Below, in pieces: positions 24,803-36,116 of a stretch of 64,000 bases of DNA (position 1 is the first letter of the stretch; each line of letters begins with the position of its first letter). Source of the DNA: Escallonia rubra (lineage: Eukaryota; Streptophyta; Magnoliopsida; Escalloniales; Escalloniaceae). Both the position numbers and the translations under genes were made by a program. The notes below the pieces were generated by a model. That model did no database searches. It had not been told where the DNA came from and saw only the letters and a list, made by a program, of their open reading frames with translations. The DNA is taken from contig JAVXUO010001110.1 in assembly GCA_033065855.1 (NCBI GenBank), positions 124,001-188,000 on the forward strand, written 5' to 3'.

Positions 24803-25650
24803 TGTTGAACCTGATGTCCAACCCCAAAGCATGCTCAAGAGTAGGAGAAGCCCACCAGGTATAAGAACCAATCTCAGACCCCGTGTATTGTCGATGTGGG
24901 CAGGGGCGGATCCAGAAAGTCTAATTGAGGGGCGACAAAAAGACATAAAAAAAATTGATGGCTAACATAAAAGAATGAAGAAGGTTTAAGTTCATCAACA
25001 TTACTACTGCTAACATTTTTTGTTTGAAAGAAAGAACCAGTTGTGTGTAACTTTGACTTCCCCATCTACAAAAATAAGCATATTATAATTAGCGCAACTA
25101 TTGAATACGTTAAATGCATAGTAAATTGCTTAGTTCGTGTTTTTTCGTAACCATTGAATACATTAATAATATAAGAATTAAACTAATGAATAGCGTAACT
25201 ATTGAAATAGCGCAACAATTGAATACGTTAATACTATAATTAGCGTAACTATTGAATTTGTTAATACTCCAAGAATTAAACTATAAACAAAAGAACTCAT
25301 CTTGATCAATTCGTGTTTTTTTGGTAATCCGGAGATTTGAAATTTGAGATTTGGAAGAATGAAGAATGAGAACGAAAAAGATTATGACGGCCGGTGACAG
25401 AAATAATAAATAATACAACAAATGAAACCCTAATTAATTAGTTATGATATAATGGCATTTTCGTAAATATGTGAAATGTGAGTATTATTATCAATAACTA
25501 AAAAAATCCAAAAAATTGGGGGGTGACGTGCCCCCCCCCCCCCCGGGTCATGCTACAGTTCCGCCCCTGGATGTTAGACTTGACACCCGCCCTCACACGA
25601 AGCGTGAGAATAAGAGGTGCTCCTCTTCAATAAGAGGTGGTCCCGTTGCA
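24803..25650. mobile_element. LTR-like fragment, split by a hAT element
   Basis: From TGTTGAACCTGATGTCCAAC (24803) to 24900, continuing after the hAT insertion at 25578, the sequence matches about 100 bp starting at 29385 (TGTTGAACCTAGTGTCCAAC). The second copy is preceded by a primer-binding-site-like CTCTGATATCA. The fragment is ended by the CACTA element at 25651. The parent element was not identified. Confidence 0.5.
24901..25569. mobile_element. hAT-type MITE, 669 bp
   Basis: Ends CAGGGGCGGA and TCCGCCCCTG are perfect inverted repeats of the common plant hAT type. The 8-bp flanks GATGTGGG (24893-24900) and GATGTTAG (25570-25577) agree at six positions. Removing the element makes the flanking sequence collinear with 29475-29495 (GACGTGGGACTTGACA), which supports the boundaries independently. 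The interior is AT-rich with short GCGCAACTATTGAATACGTT-like repeats and a C14 run (25531-25544). Non-coding. Confidence 0.88.
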
Positions 25651-26212
25651 CACTACAAGGAATAAGGTCTTTAGCGACGGATTTTCCCGTCGCTAAAGGC
25701 CTATATTCCGTCGCTAAAACTTTTAGCGACGGAATGACCGTCGCTAAAAGTCCCTCGTATAAAAGGCCGTTGCTAAAAGTTTTGCGACGGAATTATAAAA
25801 TCCGTCGTCTAATATAGAACTTTTAGCGACGGATTTATCACTTAATTAGTGACGGAATATCCGTCGCTAATTATGTTTTACGTACTTTAATTTATTTTCT
25901 TTTTACGAAATTAGCGACGGGATACAATATTTAGCGACGGAATTAATCCGTCGCTAAAAGTTAAAGTCATTTTTTTAAATTTTTTTTATTTTTTAATGCC
26001 CAAACCTGTAATAAAAAATTCAAACCAATTGAGTCCCATCCTCCGTCAACAATCTCAGTATATCAAATGCACGATTAACAATCTAAAATCATCGATTAAA
26101 ACAAATCATCGATCAATAATACAATATTTTTCAAAATCATCGATCAATAATACAATATTGTTCAAAATCATCGATCAATAGTCAATGTTCGCAACATTGT
26201 TCAAAATGTACA

Positions 26213-26649
26213 TTAGGGGAAAGGCTTTTCACAAGTGCTTTCATCAAACACGCTGACTTGAAAACGCATTTGCCCCATGTGTTGAAAGACTACAAAGTCT
26301 CCTAGATGGAGGTCATGTTGTTGCACGAATTCGTTCCAACCCTCTTCGAAGCAAAGAATCTCTTCGCCAACCTTCTTCTTCAATTTAACAAGCCATGACC
26401 CCTTACAGCTGGTTAAAGTTGCTTCAAATCTCAACGTGGTGAGCAATCGCCAAAATGCTACCGGTATGGCCTAACATATTCATAATACAGTAAGACATGT
26501 AAGTTTTTAACCAAAGATAAAACTTTTAACACACACGAAAACATAGAGAAAGCGGGATGACATACAAGTTCTGTCTCAAAACCAGGCATCATGACCTTGA
26601 AGAAATGCCTGTTGACTGAAACGTCCCTGTTCACCGAAGCAGAAGCCAT
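26213..26649 (-). CDS. Small B3-domain (REM-like) DNA-binding protein, two exons
   Basis: Exon 1 (26566-26649, 28 codons) starts MASASVNRDVSVNRHFFKVM and ends FETEL at a GTATG donor. Exon 2 (26213-26470, 86 codons with the stop) follows a TATGTTAG acceptor in phase 0. The 113-residue product is almost only one B3 domain: HFFKVMMPGF (strand 1), AIPVAFWRLL, CKGSWLVKLKKK, EEGWNEFVQQHDLHLGDFVV (the W..F...H.L..GDF..F signature) and a final strand FQVSVFDEST. B3 proteins are plant nuclear DNA-binding factors; REM types often have several domains, so one domain is short. No frameshift or stop interrupts it. It lies inside a CACTA element, so capture is likely. The same first exon is seen at 63837-63938. 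Whether it is expressed is unknown. Confidence 0.8.
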
Positions 26650-26683
26650 TTAACCTACTTTAACATGAAAAACCAATCGATGA

Positions 26684-26761
26684 TTATTCAATCGAAGATG
26701 ATTTTACACTACTTATAGTATGATAACAAGTAGTGTTACACCGAATTGAAGCAGAAGCCAT
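26684..26761 (-). other. Upstream ORF from a duplicated start region
   Basis: A 33-36 bp block around the B3 start codon (26636-26671) is repeated at 26748-26782, giving a second ATGGCTTCTGCTTC upstream. This copy reads MASASIRCNTTCYH.. for 25 codons and stops before the real start. If transcribed, it would act as an upstream ORF. Confidence 0.6.
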
Positions 26762-26789
26762 TTAACCTACTTTAACATGAAAACTCATT

Positions 26790-28900
26790 AATAACAAATA
26801 GTTCAGCCTTACTTTGTTGCAAAAAGCAACAGTGCACATTAGAGATGAAATTTTGTTAAGAACTAGGTAGATAACCCCCCACTAGTTCTAGATTATATTG
26901 CACTAAAAATGAAACCACATTGACCTCAAATTATCGGTAATAATCCCATCTGTCTCGAGATGTTGAATATTTTTCCACGCGCTAGCTGTTTAACTTAGTT
27001 GGAAGATATTCAACAGCGAGTTTACATTTTTTTTTTTCACCATTCTCCAAATGTAGCGGTACTTCATGGCAATATGTTTTATCTTATCAGTCTTATGTCT
27101 TTTACTTCTTCTGAATTCATCTTGTACATGCTCAAAAGGACCTACTAGTTCAGGACCTTTAACATATGTGTCCTTCTCAGTTACATTTTCAGCATGGATC
27201 AAACTCTTTCCTGATTTTGAGGACCTAGCATCTTTGATGGTAAGGTGCTATAAGAAAACAGGCAGCTAGCCAGGCAAGCAAAATAACATTTCAGACCAAA
27301 TGTGTTAGGGCTATTAAGCATAGACCAGGCAGTCATAACATTCAAATTATTGAGGTCAAACTCAATTGGCGGTAGAATAGCTATGTAGGTTACCAGGGCA
27401 GCCCAGTAAACCAGGCTCCTTGAACATGGAAGTTATAAGAATGATGGTTGGTCCTCCAGCTCATGGTAAAGAAACCTTACCATTTCACCAAGGCTTGCTC
27501 CCACACACTCCATACTTAGACCACTAGACTATGACTCCCGACTTAATTAGAAGTATAGAGTGATGTTTTCCTTCTATACGTACATAAACTTCATTAAGTC
27601 ATTGTGCATGAAACAAGATAATGCATTATTATGATCGTGAACGAACCAATGGTGCTGCCATTCCCCACTGAAAGGGGAAATGATAGCCCCTCTGCTTCTG
27701 GGTTATTATAATGTCTCTGAATATCGGTATTTATGCTAGACTTAAAGCTTGGACTCAATGTCATATAAATGAAGATTTGAATCCTACGCCTGCAACTTGA
27801 ACATAAAGGTACTAAATTGACAATTTGGTACTTGCAGAGGTACATAACCAAGTGTACTCATATCTAGGTATTTATCTTGTAGCTTAAGATTGCCTTGCTT
27901 AACTGGTTCCTCATGCTAATAATACTGAATACCTAAGAAGTTACCTGGGAGAAAAATCATCCTATAATAGGCAAGTCGTTTTCAGCTAGAGTAGTTGGTA
28001 CGTTTAGTCTCTTGGTGTCATATCAAGAGAGCTTGGATTGATTGCGTCAAGAAAGCGGAACTGGCATCCAAAAAATAGATAAAGAAAAATGTTGCTTGCA
28101 TGGAAGTTCTTGAAGCCCATACTTTCTGTCAAGTACATTTGGATTGAAATGGTAGAGTGGAAGTCGTAACAAGAGTTATTCGTACGAATTTTATGTCAGG
28201 GCCTATAACAGATTACAGACCAAAAATATCAACTGTTTTATTACATATACCACTTAGAAGTTGTTCAAAGGGATTGCACCTATGGATCAGAAATGATCAC
28301 GAAGATGCACCAGTTGTTTCAATCTAAGCAAGTGGATATGAAGCCATCATGGCAATGCCACATTCCCCTTCCTTGGCAGCAACATCCCTTGCAATTCTAA
28401 TGTATCCATCATAGCCCCAGCTATTTCCCCATGAATTCTTGAGTAACCAAAACTTCTCACCATCGTCAGTTGTGCCCAAAGAATTATAAGTACAAATGTA
28501 TAGCAGAGTTCCTCTCTAAGTTTGACATTACAGCTTCATTTACTAAAACAATCAATCAATTAAAATTCCCTTATCAATTTCGCAACACATGCCTCCCTGA
28601 CTACCTAAGCTTTGCCTGAAAGCTTTTGCCTCTAAAGTGTGCAACAGCATGCCCCAACACATGCCTCCCTGACTACCATTGAATGAACACCCTCAACTTA
28701 TCAAACATTTCCTAGCTACCAAATTTTCTGTGTAAATTCAGAGCTCCAAAAAATATGATTGACGTCCTCCATATGTTGGTTACACGATGAACAAGTATGT
28801 TAAATGGTAGTAATCTAATGAACATGATACGAATGAAAATGGTAAAAATACCAAGATGCAACAATAAGAAAAGGTAAATACTAACAGAGCTCCACAATTG
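26790..28900. other. CACTA interior upstream of the B3 gene
   Basis: About 2.1 kb without a recognisable gene. Short ORFs on both strands look like chance. It may hold leader introns for the B3 transcript, but splice sites could not be chosen by eye. Confidence 0.4.
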
Positions 28901-29384
28901 AAGATGATTTTTACCGATGGGCGGATTTGAAGATGGGCGGCGCGGTTGTGGTTGCGGCGCGGCAGTGGTGGCGGCGGTCCTTCGATTTTGAAGATGGGCG
29001 GCAGTGGCGGCGTCGGTGGCGGTGGCAGGATTATTCCGTCGGGGGCTAGGTTCCCGGGGATGGCGACGGAGGATAAATCGCCGGTGAGAGAGAGAGAGAG
29101 AGCAACGAGAGAAAGAAAAGAAGAAGGGGATCTGATCTTTTTAAGGCATTTACCGACGGAAAATACCCGTCGGTAAAAGTCCGTCGGCAAAACCCTACTT
29201 TCACCGACGGTTTTTTTACGGACGGAATTATTCCGTCGTTAAATATTTTTACCGACGGGTGTTTTCCGTCGCTGAAAACTTTTTTAGAGACGGAATTTTG
29301 TCCGTCGCTAAAAGTCCTTCGCTAATGCCCTCTTTTCTTGTAGTTTGGATCGAATGGGGCGGCAGGGGCCTAACTCTGATATCA

Positions 29385-29623
29385 TGTTGAACCTAGTGTC
29401 CAACCCAAAGTATGCTCAAGAGTATAAGAAGCCCACCAGGTATAATAATCAATCGCAAACCCCATATATTGTCGACGTGGGACTTGACATCAACCGTACC
29501 CATTGTAAATAACGGGCTTTAAGTGTGTTTTATCTGATTTCGAACGAGTTTTTGTTTTTGTAAGCAAGTAATCACGAAGCCTGGCTCTAAATAGTTGGAT
29601 TTGTTTTACAGCCTATCATTGCA
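29385..29623 (-). mobile_element. LTR-like fragment preceded by a PBS-like site
   Basis: ACTCTGATATCA (about 29373-29384) resembles a mutated complement of the initiator-Met-tRNA primer binding site. TGTTGAACCTAGTGTCCAAC follows as a candidate LTR edge. About 100 bp match 24803-24900 plus 25578. The fragment is cut by the CACTA end at 29624. Confidence 0.45.
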
Positions 29624-29770
29624 CACTACAAGAAAAATAGTCTTTAGCAACGGATTTCATCCCCTTGCTAAAGGTTTTCAGCGATGAAAATTTCCATCAC
29701 CGAAAACCTTTAGCGACAGACTTCAGCAATGATCTTTTGCCGACGGATAATCTATCGCTAAAAAATGGAC
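29624..29770. mobile_element. CACTA left terminus, truncated
   Basis: CACTACAAGAAAAATAG at 29624 is followed by decayed subterminal repeats (TTTAGCAACGGA, TTTAGCGACAGA, GCCGACGGATAA). No right end was found, and the sequence passes directly into the 3'-truncated Copia body at about 29775. The element or its border was lost by deletion. Confidence 0.65.
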
Positions 29771-29829
29771 AAGCTAGCAAATATAAGTTAATGTATATGT
29801 AAGCACAGCTGGATATAACATGTGCTTAT

Positions 29830-31848
29830 GCACAAATGCGAATTCGGTTAATAAGTCCCTTCTTTTGTCTTTCAAATAGTTGACATCTGACATCGATTTT
29901 GCAGCAATCAACATGTCATCAACATACAACAACAAGTATATATGAGAACCATCCGCGAGCCTTTGGTGATACACACAACTGTCATAGGCACTCCTGGTGT
30001 AACCTCTATCTCACATGAAAGTGTCGAACCGCTTATACCACTGCCTTGGAGATTGCTTTAATCCATACAAGGATTTCTTCAACAAGCAAACATGATCTTC
30101 CTTATCTTGGATCACGAATCCCTCTGGTTGACGCATGAATATCTGCTCTTCCAACTCACCGTATAGAAAAGTTATCTTGGCATCCAGCTATTGTAACTCC
30201 AAGTCATATAGAGCAACCATAGCAAGCAACACTCTTATCCAAGTATGTTTTACTACAAGAGAAAATATTTCATTGTAATCAATACCTTCTCTCTGAGTAA
30301 AACCCTTATCTACCAAGCGTGCTTTATACCTTGCGTTTTCCATTCCAGGAATTCCCTCCTTCTTCTTGTAGACCCATTTGTAACCAACAATCTTCTGGCC
30401 CACAGGTGGTTTCACCAATTCCCACGTTTGATTTTTGTAAAGAGATTCCATCTTCTCACTGATAACAACTGTCCACTGCGCTGATTCCGTGCTCTTGATG
30501 GCCTCTTTGTATGTACCAGGCTTTTCAACCTCAATACTCTCAGCCACACTAAGAGCATAAGCAACCATATCTGCATATCCATACTTCTGAGGAGGTCAAA
30601 TTTCTCTTCTTGGTCTATCTCTGGCAATGTTATACTGTTGTTCCTGAGGTTCTTCATTCTCCTCGGTAGAATGAGAACCATAATCCTCATATGTAGGAAT
30701 TATAGGCAAATAATCTAGAGCTCGAACCTCTAGCTCCACCTTCTCCCTGACACCGTGGTCCTTTCCTGCATCAATCAACTCCTTCTTCTTCCAAAGCATC
30801 GAAGACTCATCAAAGGTCACATCTCTGCTAATTAGGAACCTGGATGACTTAGAATCAGGACACCACAACCAGTACTCTTTTACCCAATTTGCATAGCCTA
30901 AGAAAATGCACTTCTTTGCTCTCGGCTCAAGTTTACCAACATTAACATGAGCATAAGCAGGACAACCAAATATCCTCAAATTTTCATAATTAGCATGCTT
31001 ACCAGACCAAACTTTTTTAGGAGTCTTGCAATCAATTGCAATCGATGGAGACCTATTTACCAAATATGCAACTGTGTTAACAGCTTCTGCCTAAAATTCC
31101 TTCAATAACTCATCATTTGAAAGCATACATCGAGCCTTCTCAAGGAGAGTCCTATTCATCTCTCCTGCAACCCCAGTCTGCTGTGGCATTTTTCTAACAG
31201 TGCGATGCCTCACTATGCCTTCATTCTTACAGAACTTAGTAAACTAATCCAAGCAGAATTCCATGCCATTGTCAGTCCTCAAGCATTTAATTTCTTTGCC
31301 GGTTTATTTTTCAATCGTCATCTTAAACTGCTTCCACTGAACAAAGACATCACTCTTTTTGTCAAGATGTACATCCACACCTTTCTTGAAAAGTCATCAA
31401 TAAAGGTCAACATATATCTGCCACCACCCTTAGAAGGAACCGTGGAAGGACCCTAAAGATCTGAATGTATATAATCCACCGTACCTTTGGTGGTATGAGC
31501 AGTCCGACTGAATTTCACCTTGCACTGCTTCCCGAAGACACAGTGCTCACGAAAATCCAGCTTCCCGATTTTCTTACTTCCCAGCAAACCTTGTTTGCTT
31601 AGCACATCCATACCTCTCTCACTCATATGCCCAAGACGTATATGCCAAAGCTTGGTAATGTCAGAATCTATATCAGAAGATGAAGTTGCTGCTACTGCTG
31701 CTCCTGTAACTGTGCTACCCTGTAACAAATAGAGACTATTTTGTTTCAACCCCTTCATCACAATAAGAGCACCCTTCATTATCCTCATAACTCCACCTAC
31801 AGCCCGATAGCTACAACCATTGGAGTCAAGCGTACCCAAAGAAATCAA
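29830..31848 (-). pseudogene. Copia integrase and reverse transcriptase remnant
   Basis: 31453-31848 has the GAG-pre-integrase signature LWHIRLGHMSERGMDVLSKQ ending at VDYIHSDL. The integrase core between 31450 and 31070 is split by frame changes. 30596-31063 is the integrase tail (SPSIAIDCKTPKKVWSGK, FGCPAYAHV, KKCIFLGYA). 30188-30568 starts the reverse transcriptase (WELVKPPVGQKIVGYKWVYK) and hits a stop after YDLELQ. The YVDDM catalytic box is at about 29920. Several stops and shifts make it non-functional. Confidence 0.88.
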
Positions 31849-32012
31849 TTTTTTTTCTCAACTCTGGAACGTGCCTAACATCAGTCAAAGTTCTCACAAT
31901 ACCATCATGCATCCTAATCTGAATTGAACCTATCCCAACCACCTTACAGGAGACATCATTTCCCATAAGGACTTTACCACCATTAAATGAGCGATAAGTG
32001 GCAAAGCAATCC

Positions 32013-32912
32013 CTATTGGGACATATGATATGAGCAACCTGTATCAAGAATCCACCCTCCATCTGAGGAACTGATAGTAACTGAGAGAACATCTGCACCA
32101 TCAGAATTATCTTCTACTACTCCAGCATCAGCCGTCTTGGAATTATCTTTTTTCTTCCCTTTACGCTCAGGGCAATCCTTTCTGTAATGCCCTTCCTTGT
32201 GACAATGATAGCACTTCAATTTTCTGGTCTTTGACTGAGACCTCGATCTTCCTTTATTTCTAGACCCAACATGGTCAGTGCTTCGGCCTCGAGCCATCAG
32301 ACCATCACCATGTTCTTTTCCCCTATTTTCTGCAACCTTCTTCCTTAATTCCTGAGAATTTATCACAGCTTCAACCTCCTCCATGGAGATACTGTCCTTC
32401 CCATGTAATAAGGTAGTAATAAGATGGTCATATGACGGAGGTAAAGAACACAACAACAGTAAAGCTTTATCTTCATCTTCTATCTTGATATCAATATTTT
32501 GCAGGTATAATATTACCTTGTTATATTCATCAAGATGATCACTGATCGATGTACCTTCTTTCATCCGAAGAGTATACAGCCGTTGCTTTAAATACAGGCA
32601 ATTTGTCAGAGACTTCGTCATGTATAAGCTCTTCAATTTCAGCCATAATCCAGCCGCAGTCATTTCCTAAGAAACCTTTCGCAACACGTTATCGGCTAAA
32701 CACAGTAACAGGGCACTATGGGCTATCTCCAACATGTCTTCTTTTTCATCATCAGACATCGTATCAGGAAGCCCTTGTTTCTCCTTTAACACTTTCAACA
32801 ACCCTTGCTGAATTAAAACAGTACGCATCTTCATCCTCCATAAACTGAAATCGTTCAATCCATCAAACTTCTCCAAATCATACTTCGTCGAAGTATTTGG
32901 CAGCCATTGCAA
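32013..32912 (-). pseudogene. Copia gag with CCHC zinc knuckle and protease start
   Basis: Begins MQWLPNTSTKYDLEKFDGLN with the FDGLNDFSLWRMKM capsid signature. A single TAG just above 32667 splits it (KVS-stop-EMTAAGLWLKLK). It continues through a Gag-polypeptide region to a CCHC zinc knuckle, CYHCHKEGHYRKDC, and the protease active site ILDTGCSYHM, where the frame is lost. The protease continues in another frame (32101-31826) from CPNRDCFATYRSFNGG. Gag forms the retrotransposon particle in the cytoplasm and binds its RNA. Confidence 0.9.
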
Positions 32913-33439
32913 GGTGCTTTCAATCTACCACTGAACCTCAGCTCTGATACCACTTGTAGAGGAATATACTAGATTCCACACCAAGCAATAAAGAAGAGAA
33001 TAAAAAACAATAACAGAAAATAGAGACACAAGATTTACGTGGTTCGGCGAAAGCCTACTACATGGTGGTAGCAGCAATTTCACCATGTTTTTCACTTGAG
33101 ATTACAGACCTTTGTCTCTCTCAACAAACCCTCTCAAAGAATGACTTCTTTCTTTTCAAGAAAAACTTTTTCTAATCAAAGAAGGACTCTTCTCGCATGT
33201 TTCTTCAAAGAAAGATTCTTCCTACTCAAAGAAGGATTCTTCTCTCTTTTCTCTTGTACTTCAAACACAATACAAGACAACATATATACACTTAGAGATA
33301 AGTAGTGACTTTCTCTAAATAACCAATGTGGGACAATACTTATATACTTAGGTCCAAGTCACAATCTTATTTGAATAATCGATGTGGGACCACTACACAT
33401 TCTGGGTTTTATCCAAGACACATTATCACACAAGTTCAG

Positions 33440-36116
33440 CTCTTCTAAAAATTATTTCGAGTCTTTAAAATTCATATTAAATTCTGAAAAGATTACAGTA
33501 ATGTAGTTTAAGTTTCATAAATTTTAGAGTTGAATTGGTACCTTTATCCATATCGCATTTAGTTTGGTGAAACAAATGATTTCGAAATGATTTCGAAATG
33601 ATTTCGATTCTTTCTAAACTCTAATTTTAGTTTCTCTATTTTTTTATATATATTACAAAGCTATTATAAAAATTATGGAACTCTAATTTGAGCTATAAAT
33701 ATTATTAGCTATTTTTGGGCTTTTCTTGTATTGAAAGAAATTATTTTTATTCAAAAATATTTTAAAATTCAAAAAAAATTATATTTTATACGTTTATACT
33801 GTTCTAAGTCACAAAAGTATTTTATAAGGATGTAATCAAGAATTTTGTGTCATGATTAAGTTTCGAGATGCGTGTTGGTTTCTTGGCTAGGTTGGTCGTA
33901 CAAGAGATCCAATTCGATTTAGGTTATGTTGAGAGAGTCGGAGTGAGAAATGTTTAAGAAATTATTATTGGGTTCATAGTCTTATGAGACTAGATTTTAT
34001 TTTGATAAATAAATTTGTCAATTTAGTCTAATTCAAAGGATTTTGAATGAGGTTGCTTAGCAGCGAACTTAGATCGAGGTAAAGATTTCCTATCTGTACC
34101 CTACTTCATCGATCTGAATTTCTATCTTTTATTCTAACAGTTTTGTAAATTTTATTTTAACTCTATTCTACAAATTTTCATAAAAAAGTTTGGAATCGCC
34201 AATGAAACCCTACCTTGAACCTTAAAGCGATCGTTTGAAATCCTTATTAATGATCATCTGTTTTGTTGATTCGATCTTTTTACAACATTTGGAATTGTGT
34301 TTATTTCTTCTGAACATTGACATGAGATAGTAAATCTGAGACGTTATAAGGATGATACGTACTGTTGGTTTTATAGGGATGGTTCGTTCTGTTTTGGTTA
34401 CAAGTAGTACCTAAATGGACTAGTTTATGTACTTATACATATGTAGTATGTATTTGATCACTGTCAGGGTGGCTTTACTATTCTGTACTTCACATGTTCA
34501 ATGTCATCTGTTTCTATTTTATTATATCTAAAATGTTTTAAAATGTCTACTGATTGTGATTTTATTTAAATATTTTTTTAAAAAAATACTGTCATTTTTC
34601 TGCATATGAAAAATCATTTGATCCCACAGTTTGATCATTGATCGACCTTATTGGGTTCTCATAATCTCACTATCGTTTGACTTCCTTGTACATGTAATAA
34701 CCAGCATTAGTTTAATTGAGTATGGATTAGAGCCAAGCAATTGAATTGATTTAAGTAACTGTATTGTCCATTAGAATCCCTGCGTGGATGAACATTATTA
34801 TTTAAAATATTTCAAACTTAGATTTAGTATTTCATTTATGACAGTTTATTGAGAGTATTACATTATTTGATGGTTTAGTTGTTCTGACAGGTTGGATGTA
34901 TTATTTTTGGTTGAGTTGGTGACATTATTGTCTTAGTGTAAATGATCGAGTCATTGGTTAATGTTTCGAATTTTCGAGATGTTTACAGAGTATCGGGGGC
35001 ATGTATGGAAGGAGGCGGTGACGAGTGCTATAGAGACGAGTGTCTTGTCGAGGGAAACGGACGTGAAGATCGGGCGTGATCATGCGTCTCGACGTTCGGG
35101 CGCAGCGAGGGGTGCTACAATAAAGGGCGTCATGCCAGAGGCTCGTGATGAGTACGTAAACGACACTCGGGCCCCACATAGAGGTCTTAAGGGGAAGAGG
35201 GAACATGAGGTGAGGCTTAGGGGCCTCCAAGAACAGAGGATGCCCTCAAGGAAAAGAAGCCCCCAAAGGGCGAAGCAAGGGTGCCCCCAAGAGGGAGAAC
35301 TTGGGCCGACCCCTTAGAGAGAAGGGTAAAGGCGACCTCTTTTAGAGTACAGGTGCACTGTCGATTCCAACACTTCAAATAGTTTTGTGCCGGAGGGTGC
35401 GGCACATGACGTCGATTCCACATACCCGTTTGTTGCAACTTTTCATAAGTAGCTTATTGTTAAATTAATCTAAGAATATTACTTTATAAGTTTGTAAGTA
35501 GCACTCATCATAATTACTTGAACCAGATTATTCTTGAAGTTAAGAGTCACGAAAATATCCAGCAAATTTTTACTTATTGATATGCATAAAAACTTACCTT
35601 GAGAAAAAATGTCTAAAAATATTCTTCAAGCATCTTAACGAGGTTAATTCAGTTGCAAGCTAAATGCAACTTGAAACACTTAAATCCGACAACAAATGAG
35701 TTAGAAAAAGTGAAATAAAGTAAAAATTAAAAAGAAGAGGAAAAAATGCGAACACCAGACACGTGGCAGAATGTAATGAACGAAGACTACTACAATAATT
35801 TGAAACCCATCAGTTGAAAAATCACCAACCTTTTTCGGCTTAAAAAAAATTGTACCTATCTACCTTAGCTTGTGACTCAAAAAGCTGCATCAACTACGCA
35901 TTTTAAGAAAAGCGGCAACTATTTATGCTCGTCAGAGTGTTTTTGGTTTTTGTGATACACTCTAACCGAGTTTACAATATGATCATCACAATATGACATG
36001 GACACGCAACAGAGAACGTAAATTTCTAACATAATAATAATAATAATAAATAAATAAATGAATAGCAGTAGTAATTTTAAGACTGGCAACCTGTAGAGAC
36101 TGGGAACATGTGTAAA
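33440..36116. other. Long spacer, probably old repeat sequence
   Basis: 33440-34950 is AT-rich without a recognisable gene. 34960-35440 is abruptly GC-rich, with a 118-codon plus-strand ORF of Arg/Gly/Glu-rich composition that matches no family I know and reads into CCCCCAAGAGGG-like repeats. 35440-36116 is AT-rich again. An LTR origin for the GC-rich part is possible but unproved. Confidence 0.4.

Larger units (their letters stand above)
25651..29344. mobile_element. CACTA element carrying a B3 gene
   Basis: Begins CACTACAAGGAATAAGG at 25651, with TTTAGCGACGGA-type subterminal repeats to about 25965. The right end has the same repeats (29150-29330) and TCTTTTCTTGTAGT ending about 29344, with the last base of the usual terminus changed. 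The 3-bp flanks do not match (GCA and TTG), so there may have been loss at one border. No transposase was found. The right end carries a GC-rich leader (28910-29100) and a GAGAGA run, as in the CACTA at 1-2423. The B3 gene is transcribed from that side. Confidence 0.75.
29772..33420 (-). mobile_element. Copia retrotransposon, 3'-truncated and decayed
   Basis: Minus-strand order is LTR, PBS, gag, protease, integrase, reverse transcriptase, which is Copia order. The 5' LTR begins (plus strand) TGTAGAGGAATATAC at 32955. Two bases inside it, 32941-32952 is GCTCTGATACCA, a perfect complement of the TGGTATCAGAGC initiator-Met-tRNA primer site. The outer LTR end is near 33420 and not exactly placed. 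The RNase H region and 3' LTR are missing; the body stops in the reverse transcriptase near 29775. Confidence 0.9.

Noticed and set aside
25651..29344. Perfect 3-bp TSD for the B3-carrying CACTA
   Set aside because: The flanks GCA and TTG do not match and the last terminal base is changed, so no TSD is claimed.
34961..35317. 118-codon GC-rich ORF
   Set aside because: Composition is repeat-like and ends in CCCCCAAGAGGG-type sequence. No motif was recognised; kept only as part of a spacer.
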